DNA of 64,000 nucleotides. It comes from Fusarium oxysporum f. sp. lycopersici 4287. Taxonomy: Eukaryota > Ascomycota > Sordariomycetes > Hypocreales > Nectriaceae. Both the position numbers and the translations under genes were made by a program. This document shows positions 11,046 to 22,885 of the stretch, one piece after another. Below the pieces are notes generated by a model. That model made no database searches. It worked only from the letters and a program-made list of their open reading frames with translations, and had not been told where the DNA came from. Every line of letters starts with the position of its first letter. Positions within the stretch are counted from its first letter, which is position 1. The stretch covers positions 592,761 through 656,760 of the forward strand of contig NC_031000.1 in the NCBI RefSeq assembly GCF_000149955.1. The letters are read 5' to 3'.

Positions 11046-13340
11046 ACACGACAATTAGGAATAGAAGAGTAGGGTAAAGTGAGGCCGCTAATGGGGCATT
11101 TGTCAGCTGATCCAGTGCCGTGGATCGAAGGCATTGCATTTCAATGTTTCTTCCCTTCCCGGAAAGGCAGTAAATGATTCCAAGGGAGCCTGAAGGCGGG
11201 AAACAGAATGTAGGCAAATGAAAAGCAAAGTCGACTTCCAAAAAGCCACGAGTAGTGCTTCAGAATCTTACACCTAAATCATCCGCCTATCTATAACAAG
11301 TTATGGGCCGAGAAGCTGGATACCGAGACGCTTCGAGTCAGCCTCATATGACTAGTGAGGTGTAGGCACTGAGACCTCCACTGCTACGAATTCAAGCCCC
11401 ACGCGCCTTTCATACGATGTCTGTCCTGGCTTAATTTCGAAGTCCTTCTTGTCAATAGCTTGAAAGCTTGCCTCGAAGTGCTGCAACCGAACGCCTACTT
11501 ATTCGCAAAGCCTGCTTTCTTACATACCCTAGTAGGGGAGTTCCTATATGTCGAGCTTCTGTTCAGTGTCGGTGATCAAAACAAGCGATTGAGGCGCATT
11601 ATTGCAGTTAAGGCGACAAACTTCTCTGTCCAGGAATGAGTCGTCTGATTCTCTTAATACCTCTATCTCGACCAGTGTACAAAAACTGGTTCCAATATTC
11701 TTTGCTCAGTCACAAAAATTGAATCGAGAGTTTCAAGAAGTAATCAAGAAGAATGCCAGAAGAAGTTTCGAAGGTATTTACTACTAGATGCTTTGCTAAT
11801 TGATTGATTTGTATCTGATTTATGAACCAAGTGGGAGAGCTTTTACCCGAGTATCGCTTGATATTACCGGCGCCTCGTACTCGGCAAAGAACTCCGGACT
11901 TTCAGTTACTATCCTCACCCTTGTCCTTCTAACAATGCTATAATGTTACTATGGCACAACCACTTGCTAGTTACATCATCAGCTTTATCGGCCTATGCAT
12001 CCCGCTCCGATGGCTTCCCGTCCACACTAATATAGGTTTCCGAAAGCCAAACCTGCTCTCATAGGTATTATGACTGAATTAATTAAGTAGTGTATATCTG
12101 AGGTGTCCTATAATTAAAAAATCCACTTCTTTTTATAGTGCCTCGAGTTTGAATAGATTGTTTTTATGGTATAAACTAGTAACAACTATTGCCACGGCCG
12201 AATGTCTGTGGGGATGGGCCGTATGGATGCATAGTCACTTGATGAGGGACATTGAATCATTCGTAATTCTTGTAAAGGTGTGCGCATACTATTCTAACAA
12301 GTCCTGAGGTTGGGATCTACTACAGACAAAAGAGGAATAGTTCAAAAAAAATTTACGGATCCCTTTAGTTCATTCCAGGCGGGAGTGTCCATCCCTTAGG
12401 AACAGGACGGCGCACTGCAGGGATGACTTTTAGTACCGAATATTTTCGGGCTCAAGCAGGCTTCTCGACATCAACCATACATCCTCTATACGCAGACAAA
12501 CCACCAGCATCGAGGTACCGCTGAAAACCGGCCACGTATATTTTGAGATGTCGCTGCACCGCCACAGCCTCAAGGGTTCAAGAATTTGTTAACCCTTGTA
12601 AACTATCAAGGGATAGCACATACGCAAGTGTGAGAAGTCTATCTGCATGGTGGACTGTATTAATAACGCAATTTCCCTGTGATGCGTCGCGCGACAGCGC
12701 CATACCGTATCTGTGGTCACGCGAGCATTTTAATGGGCCGAGCGCTGGCTTTCGTCTTCATTTCAGCTTTGATGGTTTGCGGACTAGCTTCACCTTGGAC
12801 TAGCCCCAAAAGTCAACTGCCTTTTAAGCCAGCGATTAAGCGCCGAGGCTGCATATCTGTTCAGGACAAGGTCGATGCCGAAATGCCTCGAGTTTACTAA
12901 ATGAATTGATAGAGTATAATCCATTTTGATCAGCACCTCCATAGCTGTAAATAAAGAAGCAGAGATCAGCGAGTCAGAAGCGGAACCCCTGTGGCGTCCA
13001 GCCAGTCCGTAATGTTAAACAGCTCTGCGTCTAGTTAGGATTTAAACATTGGTCTAGGCCACCTTGGCAAATTCTTATGTTGAAGCTTATTTCACGACTT
13101 TCAATAGTCTGAGCGCTAGTCCCGCCACCCATCAGCGCTAAATGCACTGCAAGCTGCTCGAATGTTGGGAACCCTTTAGGAATTTCAATTTCCCTCCCTG
13201 GTAAGCGTCGTTGTACACTTTGGCTATATTACCTGGCCACATCACTTCTAGGTCTTAGTCCCTTTCGTCTCTTGGCTCTACCTCTGCATCCTAAAAGCAC
13301 AGTCAATTGTTTTCTTGCCAGTTTCAAGATCTTCATCAAA
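11046..13340. other. Unannotated stretch; 5' region of the bestrophin-like gene at its end
   Basis: Only short open frames without recognisable motifs (for example 11602-11787 and 12543-12803). Pyrimidine-rich sequence from about 13190 to 13340 is plausible promoter/leader for the gene at 13341. I see no repeat or RNA gene here. Confidence 0.35.
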
Positions 13341-14753
13341 ATGTCAGACGCCGGTGGAGATCACGTACCGCAATCCAAGCCATATCCGGAGGCACAGATC
13401 AGAGAACGCATATCAGGCCCTGGAAACTCTTCAAACCACCACAATTGCCCGCCTTCTCCGTCCATCAATGCCAACCGACAACCCACGTTCAGCGATGGGG
13501 AAGATGACAATAACTACTTCAGTGGCCCTCGGGATCTTCAACGACACTCCAAATGGCCCCTTATCCTACAGCTGCATGGGTCCATCATGCCCTCGCTGAT
13601 CCTTCCGCTCTTGCTCGTTGCCTGCTGGGCAACTGCCATTACTGTCATCTCCAAAAAGGTCCATGACCTGAGCGTCAACTCTGTTCTGCTCACCATTCTC
13701 GGTTTCGTTGTCGGTCTTAGCCTTTCATTCCGATCGTCTACTGCCTACGAACGCTATGCTGAGGGTCGCAGATACTGGGGAACGTTAGCCACTGCATCTC
13801 AGACTCTTGGCCGTATCATCTGGATCCATGCTGATGACAGCGGTGCTGGCGGCCAAGACCCTCGCGAACTTCTCCTTAAGAAGCTTGCGGCCTTGAAACT
13901 CATTGCCGGCTACGCTGTTGCCCTCAAACACACCCTCCGCTTCGAACACTGCGCCAGTCAACCTGACATGCAACCCTACATCGCACATCTTGATACGTTT
14001 GCTGGAAAGACAACCGCGCCGACGAAACGGGTCACAAACTTCAGCAAGTTTGCCGGCGAGTACCTTGGTCTCTCTTTTGCTCAAAGTGACCCTCGAAAGC
14101 ACCTCAAGAGGGCCGAGGAGCATCAAGGAAACCTTCCTCTTGAGATCTTGAACCACCTGGCAATAACTCTCGACTCCATCATCGCCAACAAACAGTTACC
14201 TGTCTCAATTCATCAGACCATCGCTTACAATCATCTTACCACTCTTAACGACGTTGCAGTCGGTTGCGATCGTGTCCTCAATACCCCTCTGCCTGTCGCA
14301 TACACCATTGCCATCAGCCAGATTACTTTTGTGTATGTTATGCTCTTGCCGTTCCAGTTGACTGGCCCACTTGGCTGGATTGCTATCCCTGCTACCATCA
14401 CAGCGGCTTATATTATCTTTGGCTTGTTGTTTATCGGCCAAGAAATCGAAAATCCCTTTGGCCGTGACGTCAACGATCTGCCTCTTGACGTCTTTTGCGA
14501 ACAGATTGCAAACGATCTAGATATCACTGCCTCCTTTGACCGACGCGCATCTGATCACTTTCTACTGCAGGGGTCGCCATTGCACCCTGTCAGCTGTGCT
14601 GTGGGCCATACTTGGATGGATCGTAGTGAAGAAAAGCTTAGAGAGTCTATTAGAAACAAACCTCATGTTCTTTTCGGTTGGCGGCGCCAGGGTGGTGCTA
14701 GATTATCTGCGCGAGACAACGAGACTAAGGAAGTGGATAGGGACATGGTTTAA
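13341..14753 (+). CDS. Bestrophin-like (UPF0187) membrane channel protein
   Basis: The first ATG in the frame is 13341 (context CAAAATGTC); the upstream part of the open frame has no ATG. The product is 470 aa. The N-terminal ~70 residues are polar. The family core then begins at WPLILQLHGSIMP, with hydrophobic segments SLILPLLLVACWATAITVI and VLLTILGFVVGLSLSF, the conserved RSSTAYERYAEGRRYWG box, two C-terminal hydrophobic segments (AISQITFVYVMLLPF; IAIPATITAAYIIFGLLF) and the signature EIENPFGRDVNDLPLD. Members of this family are anion channels in animals and probable membrane channels in fungi; the ion carried here is unknown. No intron is needed and no lesion is visible, in contrast with its decayed surroundings. 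It stands alone between unannotated stretches. Confidence 0.88.
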   Translation: MSDAGGDHVPQSKPYPEAQIRERISGPGNSSNHHNCPPSPSINANRQPTFSDGEDDNNYFSGPRDLQRHSKWPLILQLHGSIMPSLILPLLLVACWATAITVISKKVHDLSVNSVLLTILGFVVGLSLSFRSSTAYERYAEGRRYWGTLATASQTLGRIIWIHADDSGAGGQDPRELLLKKLAALKLIAGYAVALKHTLRFEHCASQPDMQPYIAHLDTFAGKTTAPTKRVTNFSKFAGEYLGLSFAQSDPRKHLKRAEEHQGNLPLEILNHLAITLDSIIANKQLPVSIHQTIAYNHLTTLNDVAVGCDRVLNTPLPVAYTIAISQITFVYVMLLPFQLTGPLGWIAIPATITAAYIIFGLLFIGQEIENPFGRDVNDLPLDVFCEQIANDLDITASFDRRASDHFLLQGSPLHPVSCAVGHTWMDRSEEKLRESIRNKPHVLFGWRRQGGARLSARDNETKEVDRDMV

Positions 14754-16992
14754 TGTGGTAAAGTGTTCCAAAGGTGGTGGGATTTCTTCGGGATGAGCCA
14801 AATGCGAGATTACGTACATTCTGTTCCACGGAACCTTTGGACAGCCTTTATGGAATAAAACTTTCACGGTATTGAATAAACCTCTGATTTTCACTTCATC
14901 CAAGCTATCGTCTTCTGAGATACCGTAGTGACAGGGACTGCCCTCCTCCCTTTCGCTTGAGAAACAGTTTGTGAGCTCCAACCTGCTACATATCATATGG
15001 ATCAACCAAAACCCTCCCAGTTCACTACAGAGAAGGATAAGCGCCTCTTGCACCTATATAGAATAGTCCCCAGCAGACGGAATCTTCTTCATCACCAGTC
15101 AGAAGTTAGTAAAATGCTCTACGGCCTTCATGGTAAGCGATAATTAAGCTGACTCGGTAATCAATGGAAGGGAAGAAAGTATTTCGATTCCGGTGATTTT
15201 GCCCTGCGCAAGCCAATAGATCTTCCAATATTAGTATCGTTAAGACCATTCGGCGAGATATATCAGACCCTTTGTGTCCAGTACCGAGCTCTAGCAACCT
15301 TGGTGATAATGCCAACCAACATTCATCACCTGAGAAGAAAGCTTGTGAGCTGAAGTTGACTACCCACAGCCACCTTTAACAAGAGATGGAAGCCCAGCGA
15401 GAGAATGAGCATCATAAACCGAAGCAGGAATACAACATCTAAATGCTAGCCATTATGATTTAGCTAGCCGACCCATCTGGCTAGCAACCAGAACCTCAAT
15501 AGTATTAAAAGATGCCCGTGCTGTAAGAGGATATGCTTCGGTATGCCTGGAATCCTAAGGCTCTTTTAGCCGCGATGGGAAACATACAACCTATACATAG
15601 TGAAGATCTTTCCTAACGATGTAGCTACTGTAGATTTTGAATATACCAGCTTTGAATATTCAGTAATCACCTTCCATGTGGCACCAACCAACCCAAGCCC
15701 CAACGGAATGTCTTGTCCCTTCAAGGTCGATCCATCGCAGCAGAGACCAAGACCAAAGTCAGCTTGAGATTGACATGTAGGAAATGACGATAGCCAGCAC
15801 AGCAGTCGTTGAAGAAGCTGTGCCCACAACGATCCTATCGCGGAGTGCAAACTGGCGCAGATGGCTGATATTGGCATAACTGAGCTGCGTATGATGAAGG
15901 TCGATCGACCAGGAAAATGGCGAACCTAGGGAATTTTCGCGCCAGTCAATACTCAAGCTGATCTCCTCCACCGTAACACTCCAACACACTACATATTGCT
16001 AATATCCAAATGTTCGTAAAGCAAGGGTACAATAATACTACCGCGTCATACGATGTCGTATATCCGATCGTAGGGTAGCTTGCCCGAACCTTCAGTTGCT
16101 CTATGCAGAACGGCAGAGCATAAGATGCAATTTACGGTATGGATGAGCCCAGATATAGACTATCGGGCGGCACCGGAGGAGCTGGTGTTAGAAATGGAAT
16201 AAGGAAACTCGTAATGAAGTAGTATATCTGGCAACAGCGCGCCGTTGCGAAATTTGTGGAGAAGGTCCAAGGCCTCCTGCTCCGGTAGACACCTTAGGAG
16301 GTGGTAAAATTGTTCGTAGAGTTTCAGCTTTTCTTGCATCTCATCGTATTGGTCCCAATTTGAAGTCTGGTAATGGCACTGAAAACCTCCCTCAAGGCAA
16401 CCGTTGCATTTTGGCCGTTTTCCACAGTACTAACAGCACACATTGGCGAGTTAGCGGGACGACTGTTATACCGGTGGAGAAGCACACGAAACATGAGATG
16501 TCCGCACGTACCCTGATCTTTCGTTTCCAACACGGATCACAGGCGATATTCGTCATGTTGGCTCAAGGACGGAACGATAATAGAGATGGTCCTTGATCAG
16601 AAGCAGGCCAAGGACTCCTGAAATTTGAGGCAGGGGCTGGTAAAAGTCTACGTGTCCCGGAGATCCGGGAAAGCACTCCTTCATTAGTGAGAGGTGGATC
16701 TGGACATAATAAGGACGCGTTATGATGATCAACTCTTTGCTTCATAGGGCCATCATATATAGCATGGGTTCAAAGAATGGAATCCGTTTGTTCATTCTAC
16801 TTTCACATCGTGGGAGTGTAGAAGGGGGATCGGGCAAGGGACGAATATATATCATATTTTCATCATAGTAACCGAATGGGGTATTTTCGTGGCAGTGGGT
16901 TCACATGATGCAGTTGAACCGTCGCATTGCGAGTTCCATAGCCCTATGGTCAGATGCCAGGACCAATAAGCGGCGCGATTCGGAGTCTTACT
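14754..16992. other. Unannotated stretch, no credible gene
   Basis: 2.2 kb with only short, motif-free open frames (the longest about 115 codons). No TIR pair, LTR or RNA gene recognised. A simple explanation is old, mutated repeat DNA. Confidence 0.35.
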
Positions 16993-18407
16993 TAAAAATT
17001 ATGCTCCAAAAGAATCTGAACACCCCACCCCGTAGCAACTCAATCCATTTAACAGGAATAACTTCACTTATACTCAATTAATTCAAATTAAATCCAACAA
17101 TAATAAAGAGTATATCATTTTAATGCCCTGAGTTTTCACTTCAATAATTTATATACCATCCCCGCGCATGAATGCAGGCATCAAGTCGGCGGGGAAGTGA
17201 GTCAATCAGACGGTTAATCTGCTCTGGTGTAATTACTGCCCACGCCAACTTGATATATTTGATCAACTTTGCCCTATCGACTTCGTTGTTTTTCAAGAGG
17301 TTTAAATTGGGAAACATCTTGCGAATATTCAGCTTCAATTGCTTCCAAATATGCTCAATTGGGTTCAAATCAGGACTGTGAGCAGGCCAGTCAATCCAGG
17401 ATATGCCGTGTTCCAACAGCCAAGTCGTCGAAGACTCTGACGTGTGAATACGAGCATTATCTTGTTGAAAATGGCGAAAACCAGTCCAAATAGGAAGTAA
17501 ACCTTCTGTTAAAGCCTGTTGATAACTTAAAGAAGTATATCCTCTCTTTCTGGCGGTCTGATCGCGGATCATGACGACGATATCGGATTTGCCGCCTCCC
17601 CAGATCGCTCCCCAAACCATGATAGATAATCGTGACTTTCCATGAACTGTCACATTAACTAATTCCTTCATGAACTTCTCATGAGGCTTGCGGAATACCC
17701 AGCCTCGTTTATAATTTGGTTGCGATTGAACTGACGATTCGTCGCTGAAAATGGTCTGAAGGCATCATCAGTTAAGTGAAAGGTTCCCGAGCGGCGTCTA
17801 TCAGCGAACTTTAAAACGACATACCTCCAGCAATTCATCGATATCTTCCCTCCAAGCTTGACACCAAGAAAGCCGCTGACGAGCGGTTTCTTTAGATAGC
17901 GGTATCCGCTGCATAGCCCTCCATTTGCGACCGTAATGGTATCTGATAACTCGGCGTATTGTAGTTCGTGAGATTTCGCCACCTAGATAATTAATAAGCG
18001 ATTCGTATGTGATCCTACGGTCGCGTTTTAATAATATTAGTACGTACCGAATCTGCTGAACCGTGAGTTTCTTAGGACGCCCAGATTTTGGTATTTTGTC
18101 CAAAGTTTGGTGAGTTTTCCAGCGTTGATAAATATTAAAGATGGTGGCTGGTGAACATCCGGCCTCGGTTGCGACATCTCGGTATGACCTCCCACCTTCC
18201 ACAGCTTGAACAATGAGAGCTCTAGCCACGTCGCTAAAGTCCTGATTTCTCCCGCGCCTTGCGCACATAACGGACAAAATTCCATTCTTTTGCGACATGT
18301 TTTATCGAAGTTGTAGACGATTGAAGAAAATGGACCAGTTTGCAGTTATGGTGGTGGATAACACGTTGGCGGGGCAGCGTTCAGATTCTTTTGGAGCATA
18401 ATTTTTA
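16993..18407 (-). mobile_element. Tc1-like element, complete, with TIRs and TA duplication
   Basis: The left end (16993-17021) and right end (18379-18407) are perfect inverted repeats of 29 bp including the TA target dinucleotide on each side; the repeat contains ATGCTCCAAAAGAATC. The 1.4-kb interior carries a single transposase gene on the minus strand. All parts needed for mobility are present. Confidence 0.92.
17141..18298 (-). CDS. Tc1/mariner-type transposase (DD34E), two exons
   Basis: Exon 1 runs from the ATG at 18298 down to 17825 (158 codons), exon 2 from 17755 to 17141. The 69-bp intron (17756-17824; GTATGT...CTTCAG on the minus strand) is phase 0, giving 362 aa, the usual Tc1 size. 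The N-terminus is a paired helix-turn-helix region (RSYRDVATEAGCSPATIFNIYQ; GRPKKLT; TYESLINYLGGEISRTTIRR). Catalytic acids are IFSDESSV (start of exon 2), QQDNARIHTS and DLNPIEHIW; 34 residues separate the last D and E. No stop or frameshift. It would bind the TIRs and move the element. Confidence 0.92.
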
Positions 18408-19309
18408 CATCAATGCGTCTTAACCCCCCGCATTTCACACCTTGACCATCGGCTAGAGACTCCTCTTCATCGTACTGAGGGAGCTGTTCGATGCCCGGCA
18501 TGGGTCCCTAACGGATGAGGGGCGGAGCTGGTAGTAAGGGTCGGAGATTACTACCCTGGCTTGATTCGCGCATTGACAAGATCGAGGAATATTAGAACCC
18601 AGAAACGCTCATGACAGGCCCAGACAGGAGATTCTCGTGATTCGATGAGTCAGACGATGCTCGCTCGGCGCCTCGGGTGCGTAAACTACGGAGTATTACA
18701 AATGACGTAACCATTGTTTTCGTGAGCCAATCACAGTCGTTGAAAACCCGTTGTGTCTATGCTGGGCTGGATCCCAGTAATCTTGGAGGTTTTAAGGGCG
18801 AAAAGATGAACCATAGCCGGGAATAGCATGATCCCACCTATTATTACCTCAGAGACATGAATGTTTTACTATGCTCTATGTATCATTGGCATCAGGTTCA
18901 TACCGCAAATAAAGCGCTGGCTAGAATAGAAGACACATAGGGTATTAATTAATCTTGAGGCAAATTTGTCCCCGGAATATTTATTCTGCGATCGTACATC
19001 TCCTTCTGGAAAAGTCATGAGTTGTTCAGGAACTGTCCTGGCAACTACTATTATATTCACTCTCTGCTACTTCAGTAGTAGGTAACAAGGCTATCATCGT
19101 CTCACTGGGCAATACCTGTAGTGGCTTTCTGGTTGGATGTAACGGTGGCCTCCCGAATGCGGCTAGGCAAGATCTTCGTCGCAGTTTTTCGATTAATAGA
19201 GTACATGTTCTATGTCTTAATACGATTCGGCTGAAACTTCATTAGCATCGACGCCGGTGCTAACATTGACGCTATTAGGGTACCTACTGCAATGACATGA
19301 AATCATCTG
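18408..19309. other. Unannotated intergenic stretch
   Basis: No open frame with recognisable motifs and no repeat structure seen. It lies downstream of the frq-like relic. Confidence 0.4.
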
Positions 19310-21893
19310 TCAGCCTATATCCTCCTCTGACGACCCAGCGTTATATGCATCTATAGATGGATCGTCATCTTCCCCGGACGTAGAATTATCGGTGCTGAAC
19401 GGTGGAAAGAAACTGGCAGGGGACGGCAGTGGAGCTGGTATCAGTCTCTCCGTGCGCCATGCCAAATACTCAATCTCGATAGGCCGCGATTCTTCGAATG
19501 CTTTTATTTCTGAACCGCCGATAACGGGACCAGAAGTCACTATCGCCGCCCGGTAACGGATGATCCTTTCTATGTTTTTATTCGACCTCCTAATCTGAGG
19601 TTCACAGGACCATGGGAGAATATCTTGCTTAGGCCGCCTAGTATCGACAAATACCATAAAGTGATCATCGGGGCGAACACCACCAAGGCCGCAGGGTTCT
19701 AAGCGTTGTTGCCTTATATAGTGCTGGTCGTTGTTCCAAATTAAATCCAGCTCAATATCGCTGCTTTTTTCACTCCCATCGTTCATCAGGCCCTGAACTT
19801 CATTATTATCCTCGCCCATGGACGAAGTCTGCTGACGAAGGTCTTGGCATCTATCCGTCAACGGCCTGTAGCTGATGAAGGACCCAGATGCTGTTCGTCG
19901 AGGAGACTGAGCGAAGTCTGGTAGTTGCTGAGAATCCTTTTAGTTTTGGCCGCTCGAGAGAGTGTGAATGGTTGATGACATGGTAGCTGGATCACCCGAC
20001 AAATCAATGCAGAAAGGCGCGCCGCTATAGTATGAGATAGCACCCCCGTGGTGTTGCGATCTACCAGCCGACCCTCCGGAGTAATTCAAGCCCAAACCCG
20101 CCTGGCCAGGATTATCGTCGTCCACCGCCGCGAAAGAACAAACCGACAGATCTCGTGAAGTGTGCCTAGCTGACGGGTTCTGCTGAGTAAATAGTGGCTT
20201 ATAACGGAAACTTTCAACTCGAGCGCAACCCTGCGAACCAAATTGAGGCATATCCTTACTTGTGCCGCCATATTGGGATTCATTGGTAGTAAAACGGCCA
20301 GTCTTACGGCGTTTTCGTTTCTCTTCCGAACCATCAATATCGTCGGTAAAAGGACTGGCTTGCGAGTCGTAGCTAGAGCTGCAGTTACTGAACTTGTTAT
20401 CTTTGGATCGACCTCGCCATCGAATTTTATGCCCGTCAGGAGATAACTGCAACTTGGTGCTGCATTCAGAGACAGAAGAGCGTATGAAGTCTGATGTTAC
20501 GTTGATTATGTGGAGCTGGGCCAAGTTGTACAGCAGGTTCAAGTACACCCAGCCCTCAGTATCAAGGTAGACGTCTTGGATACTCTGCTGTTCAGGCGAG
20601 GACTCGGACGGCAATCGACTCAAATACCGGATGTAGTTCATACTCTCAGACAAAATATGAGCACGATCTGGGTCCAAATCACATGGTCGTATGGGTCGCT
20701 GTTCTGGCAAAGGCAGGATCAGAGGAGACAGCTTCGTACTCGAGGCCAAGCCACCGTTGTTGCCCCCAGTCTCTATGTCGTCCGGATTGGGATCAGTAAC
20801 CGAACCACAGCCCCCTGGGTGGTACTTGTTTCCCTGAGGGTGCGATTGTTGTTCGAGAGGTGGGATCCTTGCTTCCTGGATAGGCTCAGTCCCATGAGTG
20901 GGTAATTCGTAGGTTGTTGAAACGTCTGCCATCTGTGCATCCGCTAAATCGTGTGTTATAACGGAGATACCACCCGGCCGCAGAAGCGGCACCTTCGAAA
21001 TGTCAGCACCGTTAGTTCCGCCTGTAAATAGCTGTTCGAGACGGCGAACAACAAGAATTTTCCGCTCCTTGTCTGTCATGATTATATGTTGCGGGTATAG
21101 GCCGTCGGGAACCTCTTGTAGATAATCCTCGACCTTGCTGTTTGATGATTTGGTGAAACTCATAATGGGATGGCAAAGAGGCGTGCTCGAAGGCCCGGCA
21201 TTGGCCGACAAGGAGGCATAAGCAGAGTCGGGTGGCCGGAGGTTAGTACTTGAAAAGGAAGGAGCATGTTTGTGCCCAATTCCACATTTCGAGTATGTGT
21301 GATTGCGGCTGTGGGGGGATACCGATCTCTTCTTTTGCGATGATGAAGCGTCTAGAAACTCATCGAGGTCGGTAGCAAAATCTCTCAGTATAGCCTCCAG
21401 CTCTCTCTTTTTTAGGAGGGGCAGTCCCTGAATCTTGATCTCAAACAGCTTGTCTTTATGGAGCATAGCCCGGCCCAATTTCTTGTGGTGCTTAAGTTCC
21501 TTCTTCATCTGTTGAATCTCGAGTGTTAGGTCGTCAATGATGCTGCGGTAGTCATCGTCGCTATTGCTATGCGTCATGATGAGCATAGGAGGGGCGAGCT
21601 GGTATTGACTATTTGAGAATGGCTTTTCCATATTCCATGGAACAAGTCCTTTCCCAGAAAGTACATTAGCTACGCTTTGCATCAGTGTCGTCTCCGCTGT
21701 CCTCAGTTCGCTAGTGTTAATTTTTACTGTCCGTGGGATCGCAGTTAATGATCGCGTTATAGTTTGAGTCGTCAAACCACTCCTGGCGGTCGCTGGACCC
21801 TATCTCATGCGTGCAGCTTGGGAAGTTATGGTGGAGCGAATTATCGGTTGGTAGTGATGAGGTTCCACGTGAACTGCTTTGATCTGAAGGCAT
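19310..21893 (-). pseudogene. frq: FREQUENCY (FRQ) clock protein paralogue, internal stop
   Basis: FRQ is the negative element of the fungal circadian oscillator; it dimerises, binds casein kinase 1 and an RNA helicase partner and represses the White Collar complex. Segments in order on the minus strand: an N-terminal Ser-rich part from ATG 21893 with EWFDDSNYN; the dimerisation coiled coil (SIIDDLTLEIQQMKKELK, then KLFEIKIQGLPLLKKRELEA); the kinase-binding region VEDYLQEVPDGLYP and KILVVRRLEQLFTG; a second kinase-binding region (HILSESMNYIRYLS, LNLLYNLAQLHIINV); a basic cluster EEKRKRRK; and a C-terminal part with LTDRCQDLRQQTS, RPDDHFMVFVDTRRPKQDIL and ASFFPPFSTDNS. Two lesions: a one-base frame break near 21720-21775, and TAA at 19940-19942 in the same frame as the C-terminal ~200 codons (fits CAA to TAA). 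About 860 codons, against 989 in Neurospora. It is probably an extra copy and not the core clock gene. Confidence 0.85.
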
Positions 21894-22677
21894 CTTGGTC
21901 CTATGGACATATGGGAAGTGGAGCAAGACCCTAATAGGTCATCTTGATTATTGATATCGCAAGAATTAAGTTGTCCCAAAAGAACGGTATAAAGTTTAAA
22001 ACCAGGGATTGAGGCTTTATCGGTCAACCAGGACTGTTAATGAAAGCCTCTCGGGCGGGATTGGAACTGCACAAACACTCGCTGGTCGCTATGGATATTA
22101 TGGGCCGTACGACGAAGACCGTGGTATAAAGGATGCCGTGGATCTTGCCAAGAAGGTTGATGTGTTATAGTGAAGAGGCAAAGCGCTCATGCATATGGGT
22201 GTTGACTCGGTAAGTCGGATGATGGCCACTAATAATGAGAACGGCCGTCGTGCGAGGTGTTTTGCAAAACGTAGGACAACTTGTCAGCGCCACCAGCGGT
22301 AGCAATGAAACAAGATGGGAATTTTGCGGAAACATCCCAAGTGCTGTGATGGTTCCAGACCATGGTCGATTCGCTAAGGTGCAGAAGTCTAGACCACTAT
22401 GGACTGCAGCCATCTCTCCCTGAACCTCGGAGCAATTCCCCCGGTAACGAAACAACATTACATCATAATTAACCAGCCGGCCAGGTAAATCATCCCTCTG
22501 ATATCCACCGTCCCTGACCTAAATTCGAGCCCATTTTCTTCGCCAAAGAGTATGTGCAAAGGCCTAGAACAAACATCATCAAGGAAAAATCCTAAGGCAT
22601 TATAACATATGGTTCGACAATAACAATCGACCCAGCAAGCAGCTTGGAAGCGAAAACCAAAGTCAAGTCCATTAGCT
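21894..22677. other. Region upstream of the frq paralogue
   Basis: No gene. One short stretch (about 22053-22170, plus strand) reads YGYYGPYDEDRGIKDAVDL in frame and ends at TAG; it resembles part of an enzyme but is too short to assign. The remainder shows nothing recognisable. Confidence 0.35.
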
Positions 22678-22757
22678 GGGAGCCAATAGGTTCACGGGTA
22701 CCCGTGATTCTATTAATTTCACGGGTCCCGTAAAAATGACTAAGCACAGTGCGTCTA
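22678..22757 (+). repeat. MULE left TIR
   Basis: 80 bp, exact reverse complement of 25524-25603. It contains the first in-frame ATG (22736) of the transposase frame. Confidence 0.92.
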
Positions 22758-22885
22758 GTCCTGCTTTCAACCTACGAGTCGATGAAAACACACTGTCTTG
22801 CTTTTTAACGCCGTCGCGTCAGGACGCGAAGGCTGGGTCACAGTGCGCTCACCGAAGAACGACATTCAGCGGTGATCCTCAAACA

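Noticed and set aside
12543..12900. Overlapping 73- and 86-codon frames
   Set aside because: No motif, no splice continuation, no TATA or leader pattern; likely chance.
22053..22170. Possible fragment of a glycoside hydrolase (YGYYGPYDEDRGIKDAVDL)
   Set aside because: About 35 codons only, no flanking homology; the enzyme assignment cannot be supported.
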